The translations under genes were made by a program, and so were the position numbers. Under the pieces are notes generated by a model. That model was not told the origin of the DNA. It saw only the letters and a list, made by a program, of their open reading frames with translations, and did no database searches. DNA of 64,000 bases, from assembly GCA_029834535.1 (NCBI GenBank), contig JAQMWT010000034.1:164901-228900 (forward strand), given 5' to 3'. The DNA is from Chrysophaeum taylorii (taxonomy: Eukaryota > Sar > Pelagophyceae > Pelagomonadales > Pelagomonadaceae). Shown here one piece after another: positions 1-10,642 of this stretch (the first letter of the stretch is position 1; each line of letters opens with the position of its first letter).

Positions 1-1400
1 AGGCCGCACTGGCTGTTGACGTGGCCCTCGAGGCGTACGCAGAGACCCGGGTTTCGCTTGATAGTGCCGGCGAGGACGGCGAGCATCGGGTAGGAGAAGG
101 GCTTGATGACCGGAAGGTTTCCCTCGAACTCGATCGGCTCGGAGAGCCAGAGGCGGCGCGCGCCGGCGTCGACCGCGACGTGCAGAGAGCGCTCCTCGGC
201 GAGGGCGCACTTAACGCAGAGCGCAAAGGTCTGTGGCGCCGCGTCGCGGCCTCTCGCCCTGGCCGCGGCCGCGCCGCCCTCGAGGGAACGGTTGGTGGCC
301 CGCGCGAGCGGCGCGCCGCAGGCCGCGCAGATGGCGTCGAGCCGCGCGCCCGGCGCGACGGCGTCCTCGCAGCGAACCCACGAGCCGGCAGGCCCGGCGA
401 GCTCCTCCGGCGGATCGAGCCAGAAAACGGCCGAGGCGACGTCCGAAGTCTCCTCGGCGGCGACCGCCTTGGCGAGCAGCACGTACCGGCCCGGCCCGAG
501 CCGGACGCGCGCGGGCGCCGACGCCTCGCGCCACTTCTTCTCGCCGACGCAGTACGCGACCGTCGGCGTCGCCGCCGAGATCTCGATGACGAGCTCCGAT
601 GCGTCTCTGGCGACGTTCGCAAACTCCGGAGGCGCCACTCGCGCGCGCAGCGTCGCCTCCCGGCGCGCCTCTCGCCGGGCGTCGAAGTACGCGCGCGCCT
701 TGCGCGAATCCTTCTCGCGGAGCGCGGCGATCGACCGTGCCGACTCGGCCTCGGCGCGCGCCCACATTTGCTCCCACGTCTCCACGAGCGCCGCGACGCG
801 TGCCCCCGACGGCCGCCGCGCCCTCCACACCTTTGGCTGCGCTGCTGCTGCTGATTTTTCTTCGTATTCTTCTTCTTCTTCTTCTTCGACGCCGCGGCCA
901 CCGGGCGGCGGCGGCGGCGGCGGCGGTTTGGGCCGCGCCGGCGGTGGCGGCTTGGTGCGTGCTGGAGAAGGCGGTGGTGGCGGCTTGGGCCGCGCCAGCG
1001 GCGGCGGAGGCTTGGCACGCGCCTCTGGGTCGAGAGAAGGCACCGGATCTTCTTCTTCTTCTTCTTCTTCTTCTTCTTCTTCTTCTTCTTCAAAAACGAC
1101 AGCAGCAGCAGCAGCAGCAGCAGAACCGGGGTCTTTTTCTTCTTCTTCGTCGGCAAAGCGGGGGGGCGGGGGCCGGCGCTTGCCCTGGGCCGGCGGCGGC
1201 GACGGCGACGGCGGCGGCGGCGCGGTCGCAAAACCATCCACTTCCGAAAAGGCGCGCGCGGGCTTGCCCGCGTCTCCCAGATCTGAGAAGGCGCGGTTAT
1301 TGATGGGCGGGTTCCAGGTGATCTTGTCCTTCTCGGCCTGCGCCCTCCACTCGGCCTCGGCCTTGTCCACGCTCATCCTCCGGAAGGCGGCACGGAACAT
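1..1400 (-). CDS. OmpA-like C-terminal-domain protein, partial
   Basis: Open frame of 466 codons from an ATG at 1400 that runs off the left edge without a stop. The first ~55 residues are ordinary. A long low-complexity segment follows (proline runs, poly-E from GAA repeats, poly-A, KPPPP-type repeats). From about residue 185 it becomes globular, with two Cys pairs (ICAACG and LCVKC, about residues 350-400) that could bind a metal. It ends in a stretch with EFEGNLPVIKP and VRLEGHVNSQCG, which matches the core of OmpA-type domains (family motif EGHTD). In bacteria that domain binds peptidoglycan; in eukaryotic algae its role is unknown. The overlapping plus-strand serine-rich frame is the antisense of the poly-E/P region and was rejected. 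The next gene upstream is divergent, 100 bp away. Frame confidence is high, family moderate. Confidence 0.75.
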   Translation of the reverse strand, partial: MFRAAFRRMSVDKAEAEWRAQAEKDKITWNPPINNRAFSDLGDAGKPARAFSEVDGFATAPPPPSPSPPPAQGKRRPPPPRFADEEEEKDPGSAAAAAAAVVFEEEEEEEEEEEEEEDPVPSLDPEARAKPPPPLARPKPPPPPSPARTKPPPPARPKPPPPPPPPGGRGVEEEEEEEYEEKSAAAAQPKVWRARRPSGARVAALVETWEQMWARAEAESARSIAALREKDSRKARAYFDARREARREATLRARVAPPEFANVARDASELVIEISAATPTVAYCVGEKKWREASAPARVRLGPGRYVLLAKAVAAEETSDVASAVFWLDPPEELAGPAGSWVRCEDAVAPGARLDAICAACGAPLARATNRSLEGGAAAARARGRDAAPQTFALCVKCALAEERSLHVAVDAGARRLWLSEPIEFEGNLPVIKPFSYPMLAVLAGTIKRNPGLCVRLEGHVNSQCG

Positions 1401-1500
1401 TGCGAAGGAGGGAATTTTTTTTTCTGTCGAGGTCCGTTGGAGTGCTTTAGAACGGATCGTCGGATACAGTTAGCGCCGCCGGCGCCGCCTTTTCTTTTTG

Positions 1501-1613
1501 ATGCCCGCGGAGGACGTGGCCGTCGTCGAGACGCCGGCGTTGACGACGACGGCGAAAAAGAAGGGGCCGAAGCGGAAAGTGCGGAAGGGGGGGAACAACC
1601 TGATCGTGCCCCC

Positions 1614-1658
<45 letters not shown>

Positions 1659-2884
1659 GACCTGGTGCGAGGAGGCGTCGAAGAAGGGCGATGATGATGC
1701 CGCCGGCGGGTTTTACGAGGAGATATCTCGGGTCGCGGCCCAGAACTTGAGCGCCGAGAAACTGTGGCGGATCGCGGGGACCCGCGACCTCGCGAACGTC
1801 CGCGAGATCACGCTGAAGGTGAAGTCGTGCGAGTTCTTCGCGACGCTCGGCGAGTTGTTGCCGCGTTTGGCGTCGCTGACGCTGGACGACTCCGAGCTGC
1901 GGTCGGTGCGAGAGCTCGGGACATCCCTGAAAAATCTCAGGAGTTTGTCGCTGGTTAAGTGTGGGCTCAACGACCTCGACGGCCTCGCGGCGTTTCCCGC
2001 GCTCCGCGAACTCCGGATCGGCGAGAATAAAATCGCCGACGTAGATCCGTTGTTCCATCACGAAGCGCTCCAAGCGTTCGAGGCCCCGAACAACAAGATC
2101 GGAACCCTGATGGCCCTCGAAGTTTTGGGGACCTGCCCTCTCTTGTACCGGCTCGACCTCCGGGGCAACCCGCTGGTCGACCTCGACGCGTACGCGCGCG
2201 TCGTCTGCCACTACGCTCGAGGCTTGCGGGTCCTGGATGGCCGCCACATCTCGCGCCGCGTCCCGCCCCTCGAAGACGCCGACCTCGCGGCGGCCGCCGA
2301 GGCCCTCGAAAAGCTGCAATCGCCGAAAAAACAGACTATCGAGCACCAGCCGCCGCCGTGGCGAGAGGTTTTGGGCTCGAGGCGGTCGCGACGCCACCAA
2401 AAGGCGCTCCTGGACCTCGACCCCTCGGCCTCGGCGCTCACTTTGGACAACCGCGAACCGCTCAGCGGCTCGGCTCTCGCGATCGTGCGCCGCCGCGCGA
2501 TTGCGACCAACAAGGCCTCGGTCCTCGAGACGCTCGACGCGGCCAGAGATATCGACGACCGGAGAAAGGACGACCCCAGACTCTCCGAGTGGCGCCGGGA
2601 GACCGTTTTCTTCTGCGCGGAAGAAGAAGAAAAGTCCTCGTCGCCCCTCCCGGACGCGCGCCCGCGCACCGCCCCGAACTCTTCGATATCAGAAGAAAAA
2701 AAGCCGACAGACGATGTCGTCGTCCAAAGGCCGCGGACGTCGGCGGCGCGCGTCGCGGCGAAAAAACAGCCACCACCGATCCCGCTGCCCGAGCCCCTCA
2801 TGCGCCGCGGCGCTCGATTCGTCGATGTCGATGCCGCGGGGAGCCAGAACCGGAAGCCCCCCACTTTCGGACTACTCCTCGAAA

Positions 2885-2925
<41 letters not shown>

Positions 2926-3444
2926 ACAGACGACGACGACGAAGAAACAGCGCGACGCACGCGCGCGGCGATCAAGGCGCGAGCCGCCGCGAGCGTCCCG
3001 ACGACCAATAATAATACCCTCAACGACGACAACAACAACCCTCGGGACCACTCGCCCCCCTCGAGACCCCCCCCCACAGTCCCAGTCGGCTTCGACCTCC
3101 GGGGCTCGCTCGCGGCCCTCTCGCAGTGGAGTGATGCGGCCGCCGACGAGGACGACGGCGCCGTCCGCTTCGACCCGAGCGCGGCGCGCAAACCAACCCT
3201 CGGCGACACCGTTGGGGCCGCGCTAGCGCTCGACGACCACACCCTCGTTAACATGCTCCGCCAGCCACCAAAGGCCGTCCGCCACCTCCGCACCCGCGAG
3301 GGCTTCAGGAGATTCTTCACCGGTATCTCCCGAGCCCGCATGTCCGCGCTCCTCGAGGCCGCCTTTCTGGACGCGGACCAAAACGTTGATTCCAAGCGCC
3401 GCCTAGAGAAGCGCATGGAGCTCCTCGGCGACGTTATGCTCTAG
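1501..3444 (+). CDS. LRRC56-like: LRRC56-like leucine-rich-repeat protein
   Basis: 647 aa, single exon. The start is the ATG at 1501 (a TTG lies just upstream in frame). Residues 39-53 are poly-Q encoded by CAA repeats. From about residue 99 to 245 come leucine-rich repeats with the order typical of LRRC56: ELGTSLKNLRSLSL, then KCGLNDLDGLAAFPAL, then ENKIADVDPL, then LDLRGNPL. LRRC56 proteins help load outer dynein arms for intraflagellar transport, so this points to a flagellated organism. The C-terminal half is disordered, with a poly-D run around residues 463-477, and ends in a helical segment (TREGFRRFFTGISRARM). It is divergent from the OmpA-like gene and convergent with the small HhH gene, 24 bp away. 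Family assignment rests on remembered motif order. Confidence 0.8.
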
Positions 3445-3468
3445 ATTTAGTTATAACACTCCCTTTCT

Positions 3469-3771
3469 TTATCCAAAGGTCGCCCCGAGAAACGAGAGGA
3501 TCTCGTCGTTGACGTTGTCGTCGTCGTCGTCGTCCCAAAGCAACCGCGCACGCGCCGCGTCCTGCCACCGCAAGAATGTTTTCGTAGCATCGCGCTTGCG
3601 CGAGTTTCCCGTACACGCGCACGCGAGTCTGAGGTCGGCCGCCGCGAGCTCCCTAATGTTGCGAATTCCCTGCTCCCGGATCCTTGCGGCCTTCTTTTCG
3701 CCGATCCCGGGCAGACTTGTTAGCTCCATCCACGGCATCTCTTCTTCGGAGGCATCATCACCTCGTCCCAT
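3469..3771 (-). CDS. Small helix-hairpin-helix protein
   Basis: 100 aa with ATG at 3771. Residues 18-45 contain LPGIGEKKAARIREQG followed by IRNIRELAAAD, a clear helix-hairpin-helix with the G-I-G turn that contacts the DNA backbone in many repair and replication proteins. The rest has Cys-Ala-Cys, a basic helix and an acidic poly-D run near the C-terminus. No catalytic domain is attached, so it could be a DNA-binding adaptor or a remnant of a larger protein. It is convergent with the LRRC56-like gene. Confidence 0.6.
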   Translation of the reverse strand: MGRGDDASEEEMPWMELTSLPGIGEKKAARIREQGIRNIRELAAADLRLACACTGNSRKRDATKTFLRWQDAARARLLWDDDDDDNVNDEILSFLGATFG

Positions 3772-4970
3772 AATTCGTACCGTTCAGCACAAAAGTCTTG
3801 CCGACAAGGATGTATGTAACGGATCCCGAAAAATAAAAACCGTCCTTGCGGCAAAAAATCCACATGGAAGATTTTTTGACAAGCTCCCGGCGTCAGTTAC
3901 GGTTGGCTAAACACGTGCGCAAACAGAACCGAACAATATTCTGCGTTGGCGGTGCCTCGCAAAGCCTCTTAGGACGCCCGTGGGGCGAGCCAACAGAGTG
4001 GTGGATGCGTCCCAGGAAGCGCTCAATCTGCTCTTCGCGGGCGAGGTTGTCGGCCTCGATGTCGGTCAACGGGACGACAACAACGACTGCGGCGCGGGGA
4101 GCCCGCGACGAAGGGCCCGAAGGAGGGCAAAGACTTGTGGAGTAAAGTTTGTTCTACTCGGGCTGAGGCTTGAACAGCGCGGGGACGTTCGCGACCGACC
4201 GCTTTTTTTTGAGGGACGCGGTCTTATCGCACGACGCGTTAAGGACGTTGAGCTCGGCCCGGACTTAGGCGGTGTTGTTGAACAAGGTTAAAGCGTTTGT
4301 GATGTTATGCAAGACGACGGGCTCATCGGTCGGCACTGAGAGATTCTCGAGCCTTTCACGGCGGCGACCGCTCGGACCAAGCTTTTCGGAAGGAACTCGG
4401 CGGCAACTCTTTCTGTTCGGCGCTTCCGGTTCGCCGTCGGCCCGGTTGTGGTGTCCGCACTCGACGGCTCGGGTAGTGACTCGACCGACGCGGTGGCATC
4501 GGCAGCGCGGCGATGCGCCGAGATACTGGTTTGAAGCCCGTATGTGGGAATATCGGAAGCGGTGGTTGTACGACGGTCACTGGTGGTGGTGCTGTGAGGT
4601 CAACAGCATCGTCGTCCCGCCGCAGCCGTTCGCCAACGTCGCCCCGTATGCGCGTCCGCATTTCCGGCTCGAGCAACCACTCGTCGTAGGATGACGCTGC
4701 CAGACTGAGTACAATATTCTCTTCACTTCTTTCTCCTGGGTCTTCTCGAGTTGCGCCCAACAAGGTGACGACCAGGCCCTCTCGGCGCGCCGGCGTCGAC
4801 ACTCACATCAAATTGTATAAACTCAACTATCGCCTGCGGTGGAGCCGGGCGTCGATGCTGGTGCCGGCGATGATGCCTTGCGGGGGGATGATGCATCGGA
4901 GATCGGGGTGTTGGTGTCGGATATAGTCGGCGACTTTGGGATCCATGATGGCAGCGTCGGTGACGCGCAC
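3772..4970. other. Gene-free stretch, degenerate coding-like DNA
   Basis: No convincing gene. The minus strand around 4356-4802 has a GC-rich open frame (148 aa, with SYDEWLLEPEMRTRIRGD) that looks like decayed protein-coding sequence, but I recognise no family and adjacent frames are broken. Confidence 0.4.
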
Positions 4971-4973
4971 GGA

Positions 4974-5552
4974 CTACGTCGCGGTGGAAGAACCATTAGG
5001 CTGCCTCGAGCTCTGTGGGGCCGACTTGGAAAGGCCGCATCCATGTGCCGCGCTCGAGCCATTTCCTAACGGCTCGGCGGCTGTCTCGCTGCCTTGACGG
5101 GACGAGAGGTGGTGGTACGGACGCTTCCGGCCGAAGGCCTCGAGAGCGTCGAGCTCGACCCGACACAGCTCATCGGTCGCTCTGCCCCATAGTAAGACGC
5201 CCACCAGATCACCTGATTGGTCCTGGAGCTCCAAAGGGAACAATTCGTCGGTGACGGCATCGACGACGTGCTTCTCCAGCTCCAGGAAGAAGAAGAAGAA
5301 GAACTTGTGGATGTCCTCAATCTTGACTTTCCTCCCGTTGACCATATGATTGGAACGCGCCGGCATCGTCGGCATCTTTGAACAGTGAGGCGACCTTGGA
5401 AACAGGGCCGCTTGGAGCGAGAGGTGTCGCGGCTCACCCCACAGCAATATGACTGAAAATACCTCGATGCGCACTGCTTGCCGGCGCAAATCTTCGGGTA
5501 AATCGGCGGCAAACTCGAACAGCGAAGTGTCCGTCTTCCTCCGTTTCAACAA
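4974..5552 (-). pseudogene. Unrecognised ORF, probably decayed
   Basis: 192-codon minus-strand frame. The first ~40 residues (LPEDLRRQAVRIEVFSVILL) and a middle portion (LELEKHVVDAVTDELFPLEL, then GVLLWGRATDELCRVELDAL) look protein-like. A run of six Phe from an (GAA/AAG)n repeat and a Ser/Gly-rich tail suggest frame drift. No family recognised. Neighbouring sequence is also decayed and there is no obvious start context, so a remnant of a mobile-element or host gene is more likely than an active gene. Confidence 0.3.
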
Positions 5553-6640
5553 AAGCTGTCGTTGCAGGGGAAACCAGAACCTATCCGCTACATGTTAAGG
5601 TATCTACGGCCGCAGAGGTGATAATGATGGGGACGTCATCGGGCTGCATGCAGAGCTCGGCCACTCTGCGCGACGCACTGCGGCCTCAAAGCCGGGCTCT
5701 GCTCCGACGCGAAATTTGTGTCGGAAAGAATTTGACGTGCAGAGTTTCAGGATTGCTGTGACGGCTACGTGGTTTCGGGCGTAATAAGTTCAAAGCTTAA
5801 GGGCAGGGCGTCCGCGGAAGGAGGCTTATGCGAGTGGCAGGTCAGATGGCGTTGAGCAAGGCGAGAGCAGAGCGGGGTGAGGGAGGAAGGGACGAACGGC
5901 TAACGCTGTCCGCGGCTCATCAGCACCGGCGAGCTGGTACAGGCACCGCGCGCGCACCGCCGGGGGAGGTGGGAAAGTGAGGAGGACGACGGGAGAAGAG
6001 GAAGGAGGCGTGCGGGCCACGGGGAGATCTTGGACTCGAGCACCAAGCCGAGCGACCCGAGAAGAGTTGTCTCTTCTGGCAAAGGATTAGGGTTCAAGTT
6101 AGTGCGGCCCAAATCAGTACTTGCTGCACGGTGCAGTAGTAGGCCTGTGGGTGAGACTCTCTCTCCATGTCGGTCGTTTCATGTCTGAGCCCAACTTCGA
6201 GATGTGGGCCCTTCGCCCGAGATTACGCGGCCCGTGTGCCGCGCGTAGTAGGGATACGGGTGTCGGAATTTTTTTCGCCGACGCAAACCGAAGCATGTTG
6301 GCCGGCCATCGCAGTGGCCATGCATGGACTTCGAGTCGGGCAACGCGACCGCCCCGCACGCGCCTCCAGCGAAGCAGTCGAAACGGAGGATTACAAAGGA
6401 CGCAGTTGCGTGGGTACTTCGAATCCCGTCGTAGGGGAACCCTACCCCTTGGGGCGCAGGTGTCGACGCTCCATTTCAGCACCGAGTTCTCTGTGCGAAG
6501 CTGCATCGCGCCCGTCGGACGCAGCTCGGCGAGCTCTGACTCCTCCGGCTTTGTCGACTCCTCCTCCTCCTTTGTCGACTCCTAATCTTCCTCTTCGACA
6601 TCCTCCAGCACATCGCCGACATCCCTCGCCGCTTCCCCGA
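5553..6640. other. No gene seen
   Basis: Mixed-composition DNA with several open frames on both strands but none with recognisable motifs. A B-box-like TTCGAATCCC near 6420 has no tRNA fold around it. Confidence 0.4.
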
Positions 6641-7370
6641 GAAGCGTCATCTTGGGCGTTGTTGTTGTTGTTAATGACGAGGATTATTGTCAGCACGGGG
6701 CTGAGACCCCTAGGGCGAGATCCATCTTGCGGTGTCCGGAAGCCACGCCAGGGTGGCGCTTCGAACGACCAGGGCACTGTCGACGAGCGCCCGCGGGATG
6801 TTGCCGTGGAGCTCGTTGACCACCCTGAGATGAGCTGTTCGCCGCGAGAGCTCGGCGCCGAGGCACGCATTGCTTGGCAAGGAAGGTGTGGGCTGGCGGC
6901 TGGAAGAGGACCTCGGCGTCGGCCGTCGTCACGTCGAGGTCGCTGCAACGACTCAGCTCGTTATTGAGCGCGGTCTTGGAGTACCACGAGGCCCGCGCCG
7001 AGTCAGGGAGGCCAAGGACGAGCTGGAGCACGTTGGGGTCGTCGCGGCGGGCCCTGCTCGGAGGCCGCGCCGTCTTTTCGGCGGGAAACACGCGAGCGCG
7101 GCGTACGGGAAGCTCCTTCGTGAGTATGAGACACGCCACGGAACGCGCATTATCGCAAGCGGCCGACGTGCACTATCGCAAGCTTTCGACGCGAGCCAAG
7201 AGCGACCGCATCTTCGGAAGCACGTCGACGGACGCGTCGTCGTCGTCGAAGCGTGGCGTAGCTGACGCATCTTCTCAGCATCTCGAGCACCGAGTCCCAG
7301 TTCTCGACGAGGAGCTCCTCGACAAGGTACTAGTCGCGCGGCGGGAAGCCCAGGCCCTCGTTCGGTAGCG
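6641..7370 (-). pseudogene. Decayed coding-like remnant
   Basis: Successive minus-strand frames give protein-like segments: DDPNVLQLVLGLPDSARASW, then RCSDLDVTTADAEVLFQPPA, then in another frame RVVNELHGNIPRALVDSALV. This is what a GC-rich coding sequence broken by indels looks like. I could not assign a family; a transposon-borne gene is possible. Confidence 0.35.
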
Positions 7371-8246
7371 CGACGAAGTTAATCGTCTTGGCGTCGTCGT
7401 ACGCGCCTCGCACGGGGCGGTGATGCTTGAGGTCGACAGTCTCGCCGCGAGAGTTCATCGCCGTTCTCACTTTCTCGGCAATGCCGCCACGGTACCACCA
7501 ATTGCGTTTGTTTGGCCTGCGAGAGTCGAGTGAATGCTCAATCTTGCCGACACGGTAGGACGAGAATCTATCGGGCCACGACAACAACCACGTCTCGCGA
7601 CAATTACCGCGTCTTGCGAGATTTTTTTTTCGGAGTATGCTAGGAGTTCTTTCATAGGCTCCGACGGCCGTCATCCGAATAAAAAAATATGGTACACGGT
7701 GCCCACACCGACCATTCCAATTTCGGAAAATTCTGACGCGCGCCGACATCGAACTCACAACTCCCGTGATCTTACGTCGCCGAGGTAGCCTTGGACATCA
7801 AAGGACTCAACGCCCGCGTTGCCAGGCCCGGACGAGCTTATTTTGTCAGCGTCTCTTAAAATCGGGATCCGTTGGCTATAGGATCTTGGGATTGCTCAGT
7901 TCTCAGGCACAATGCCGCCGCGTGTTGATATGAACATGCCGTCCTCGTCCTCGTCCTTCCGGTTCACGCGCCGTTCGAACGAAGGACGATCTGCCCTGGC
8001 GCACGTGCGTCCCCGTCCGTCCGTCCGTCCAGAGGATATCCGTCCAGAGGATATCCGTCCGGTCGTTTGTGGCCACCACAGAGAGAGCTAGTTGTGCGCG
8101 ATAAAAACCCCTCGCACGCCTGGGTTGGATCGTGCGCCCCCATGCTTATATCTCGATCGAGCCGATTAATATATCTACAGCTTGGCTCGGTGTTCATCGA
8201 AATGAAGCCCCAATTTACAGAACGAAAGAGACAAAAAAAAAGAGAG
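7371..8246. other. No gene seen; short direct repeats
   Basis: No supported gene. A small cluster of GTCC repeats and a repeated AGAGGATATCCGTCC unit lies at about 8012-8062. This is the 3' flank of the acidic hypothetical gene. Confidence 0.4.
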
Positions 8247-8729
8247 CTAGGTCGTGGCGGGATTGTGGTCATCGGAGACGGTCTTGCGTTTCTTGACCGG
8301 AAGGCATGCCGTCCCGAAGAGGCGCGCCATCCATTCCCCGAGGCTGCCGCGACTGCTTCGGCTATCGCTGCGGCTGTCCGTGTCGCAGCACGCGCAATCG
8401 ACGGAGGACGGATCTACGTCCTCGAGGTCGTCCGCCTCCTCCTCGACGACCTTGAGGTCGGGCGCAGCGAAGCGGCGGCTGCATGACCTGGGGCCTGCGC
8501 AGGGCCTGCAGGCGGGGGTCGGGTCGGGGACGACGACCTCCGGGGGGGCGACGTCGAGGGTGGTTGCCTCGTCGAGGCTGAATATGGTGCGCGACCTTCG
8601 GCGTTCGCGGCGTGCTTTGGACTCTTCGGGCGGGATCCGTTTGGAGTCGTCGACGGGCGGGATCACGACGGCCTCGGCCATGCGCGCGAGGTCCGGCGGT
8701 GGGGCCGACCGCGAACGACGACCGCCCAT
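8247..8729 (-). CDS. Acidic/basic patch hypothetical protein
   Basis: 160 aa with ATG at 8729. No family recognised. The N-terminus is basic and proline-rich, followed by a possible phospho-site cluster (RRERRRSRTIFSLDE), a Cys-containing middle (PACRPCAG), an acidic stretch (VVEEEADDLEDVD), a CACC motif, a serine-rich region and a basic KKRK near the C-terminus that could be a nuclear signal. It is divergent from the EF-hand-like gene with only 52 bp between the ATGs, so the two probably share a bidirectional promoter. The plus-strand frame that extends the EF-hand ORF upstream across this region is most likely its antisense shadow. Confidence 0.5.
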   Translation of the reverse strand: MGGRRSRSAPPPDLARMAEAVVIPPVDDSKRIPPEESKARRERRRSRTIFSLDEATTLDVAPPEVVVPDPTPACRPCAGPRSCSRRFAAPDLKVVEEEADDLEDVDPSSVDCACCDTDSRSDSRSSRGSLGEWMARLFGTACLPVKKRKTVSDDHNPATT

Positions 8730-8781
8730 ACTGGCAATTATTATTACGGTATCAATAACGTCAAGATACGTATCTTATAGG

Positions 8782-9399
8782 ATGGGCCGGAGGCTCGTCC
8801 GCGGGGTCGTCGCCGCGCCCGAGGTGGTCGAGGCGGAGCGCGTCCTCGCGGTCGCGCTGGACCATCCCTCGCTCGGTCGGTCGCGGAGTTGGTTGTGGCG
8901 CGACACGCGAAGGGGCCTAAACGAGGTGTTTTTGCAGTTCGACTACGACAATGCGGGGGGGCTCGGCATTGCCAAGGTGCGTGCCCTCTTCATGCGGTAC
9001 GCGCCCCAGTTTACCGACGACGTCGAGGTTTTGTTTAATAAATTTTGCCGGAATCATTCGAGCCGTCGTCTCGAGTACCGCGATTTCGTGAGTTTGGTCG
9101 ACCACCAGCAGCGCCGCGGGAGGTTCGCGTGTTTCGAGCCCGCCGCCAAATCGGAGGACCTCATGCAGGATGCCTACGTTCAGGAGAGGTCCCGTGCGAT
9201 CCAGCGACTCCTCGACCGGATCGACCCGAGGCCGCCCGAGCCGGACGAGCTCAAGCCGCAATCCGAGCTTCCAAAAGCCGTCGTGGAGCCGTTTCGGGGG
9301 ATCCGCTCCTCGATCAACCTGCCCACCGACATCGGCAAGTCCCTGCTGATGGCGGTCAACGCCCACGAGGAAACCAAGAAGCTCGCCGCCCTCGAAAAA

Positions 9400-9437
<38 letters not shown>

Positions 9438-9594
9438 AAAGAGGCTCCAAAAGCAACAGCAGCAGCAGCAGCAGCAGGAGGAGGAGGGCCCGCCGGGAAA
9501 AAAGCAGCTCTCGACAACCACCGCGACGTTTTTGCCCCCCCTCAAAGCTCCAACAACAACAAGAACCAGGCGTCGTCGTCGAAAAAAACGATAG
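8782..9594 (+). CDS. EF-hand-like protein with poly-A/poly-Q tail
   Basis: 270 aa. I take the ATG at 8782, giving MGRRLVRGVV, rather than the longer open frame, because upstream sequence is antisense to a neighbour. Residues ~45-70 contain FLQFDYDNAGGLGIAKVRAL, an EF-hand-shaped helix-loop-helix. Loop position 5 is Ala and position 12 is Lys instead of the Asp/Asn and Glu needed for tight calcium binding, so it is probably degenerate. A second weak EF-hand-like unit follows (FCRNHSSRRLEYRDFVSLV). The C-terminal third has poly-Ala (GCC repeats), poly-Gln (CAG repeats) and a basic end. The stop is 22 bp before the next gene's ATG on the same strand. Confidence 0.65.
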
Positions 9595-9616
9595 TAGGGG
9601 TTAATAAATTATAAGC

Positions 9617-10642
9617 ATGGAGTGGTTCGTCGCCCCCTCAGATGCGCGGGTCGAGGATGCCCTCGCGTTCGCGGACGCGAGCAGGCCGGGTGCGGAGGAG
9701 TCGGAGCTCGTCGAGGCTCGGTCGGCGCTCGGAGGCATCGAAACCAAGGCGCTGCGGGCCGCGCGGGCTGCGTTAGATCCGTTCGATAACACGAAGCTGT
9801 TCGTCTGCCGGTCGGCGCTCAAGCTCGCGGAACTCGACGCCATCAGCGGGTTCTCGCTGCGCGGGCGGTTCGTCGACGTGTGCGCGGCCCCCGGTGGATT
9901 CTCCGAATATCTCTCGTGGCGCGGCTGCGAGGGGTACGCGATGTCGCTCCGCGGTCCGAACGAAAACGGCGTCGGCGTCGACTATTGCGGCACCCCGTGC
10001 GCTACGGTGGTCGAGGGGGATGGCACCGGGGACATCTACGACCGCGGGAACGCCAGGGCTCTCGTCGACGCCGCGAATCCGGCGGACGTTTGCGTCGCGG
10101 ACGGCGGCTTCGACTCGAACAAAAATGCGACCGACCAGGACGCGGCCCTCGAGCGTCTCGCCCTCTGCGAGGCGGCCATCGCACTTTCGGTCCTCGGTCC
10201 GGGTGGCGCTTTCGTGCTCAAGCTCTTCCTCCCGCTCAGAAGTCGCGGCACGGTGCGAATCGTCGCCGCGTGCGCCGCCGCCTTCGACCGCGTCGCGATC
10301 CTCAAACCTAAAGCCAGTCGCGCCGCTTCGGGCGAGGTCTACTTGTTGGCGCTCGGTTACCGCAGGGACGAGCGCATTGCGGCCACCTTTCACGATTGGG
10401 CCGACGGTCAAGATCCGCCGCCCCGCGCTTCTTCCGAACGCTCGTGGCTCGACCGAGCGTTCGCGCCCTACCTCCGCTCGCGCCGCGCCACCTTTATCGC
10501 CGACCAGGCGGACGCCTGCCGCGCCATCCTCTCCCACGCGCGACACCCTATTGTCACCGAGGACGCGGCCCGCTTTGTCGAGGAATGGCGCCTCTCGTCG
10601 CGAGCGACGACCAAAAAGCGCCGCCGCGGCGCTCGTCGATAG
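9617..10642 (+). CDS. CMTR1-like: Cap-specific mRNA 2'-O-methyltransferase, CMTR1-type
   Basis: 341 aa, single exon, ATG at 9617. It has an FtsJ/RrmJ-type Rossmann fold: SAM-binding motif DVCAAPGGFSEYL (about residues 87-99), then GDGTGDI (134-140), ADGGFD (161-166) and FVLKLF (199-204). The conserved catalytic K-D-K of cap methyltransferases is seen as K69 (RSALKL), D162 and K202; E240 follows in SGEVYLL. The DVCA-PGGFSEY, GDGTGDI and ADGGF signatures fit the CMTR family, which methylates the ribose of the first transcribed nucleotide of mRNA (cap1) in the nucleus. It lacks the G-patch and WW domains of animal CMTR1, so it is a catalytic core plus a short basic tail (KKRRRGARR). Adjacent to the EF-hand-like gene; no functional link is obvious. 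Confidence 0.88.
   Translation: MEWFVAPSDARVEDALAFADASRPGAEESELVEARSALGGIETKALRAARAALDPFDNTKLFVCRSALKLAELDAISGFSLRGRFVDVCAAPGGFSEYLSWRGCEGYAMSLRGPNENGVGVDYCGTPCATVVEGDGTGDIYDRGNARALVDAANPADVCVADGGFDSNKNATDQDAALERLALCEAAIALSVLGPGGAFVLKLFLPLRSRGTVRIVAACAAAFDRVAILKPKASRAASGEVYLLALGYRRDERIAATFHDWADGQDPPPRASSERSWLDRAFAPYLRSRRATFIADQADACRAILSHARHPIVTEDAARFVEEWRLSSRATTKKRRRGARR

Noticed and set aside
103-1473. 456-residue plus-strand Ser/Gly-rich ORF
   Set aside because: Antisense of the poly-E/poly-P region of the minus-strand OmpA-like gene, whose frame gives coherent protein-like sequence to the window edge.
6400-6440. Possible tRNA from a TTCGAATCCC B-box-like sequence
   Set aside because: No cloverleaf, A box or acceptor stem around it.
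8254-8781. Upstream extension of the EF-hand-like ORF
   Set aside because: Arg/Ser-rich antisense of the 160-aa minus-strand gene; ATG at 8782 begins the protein-like part.
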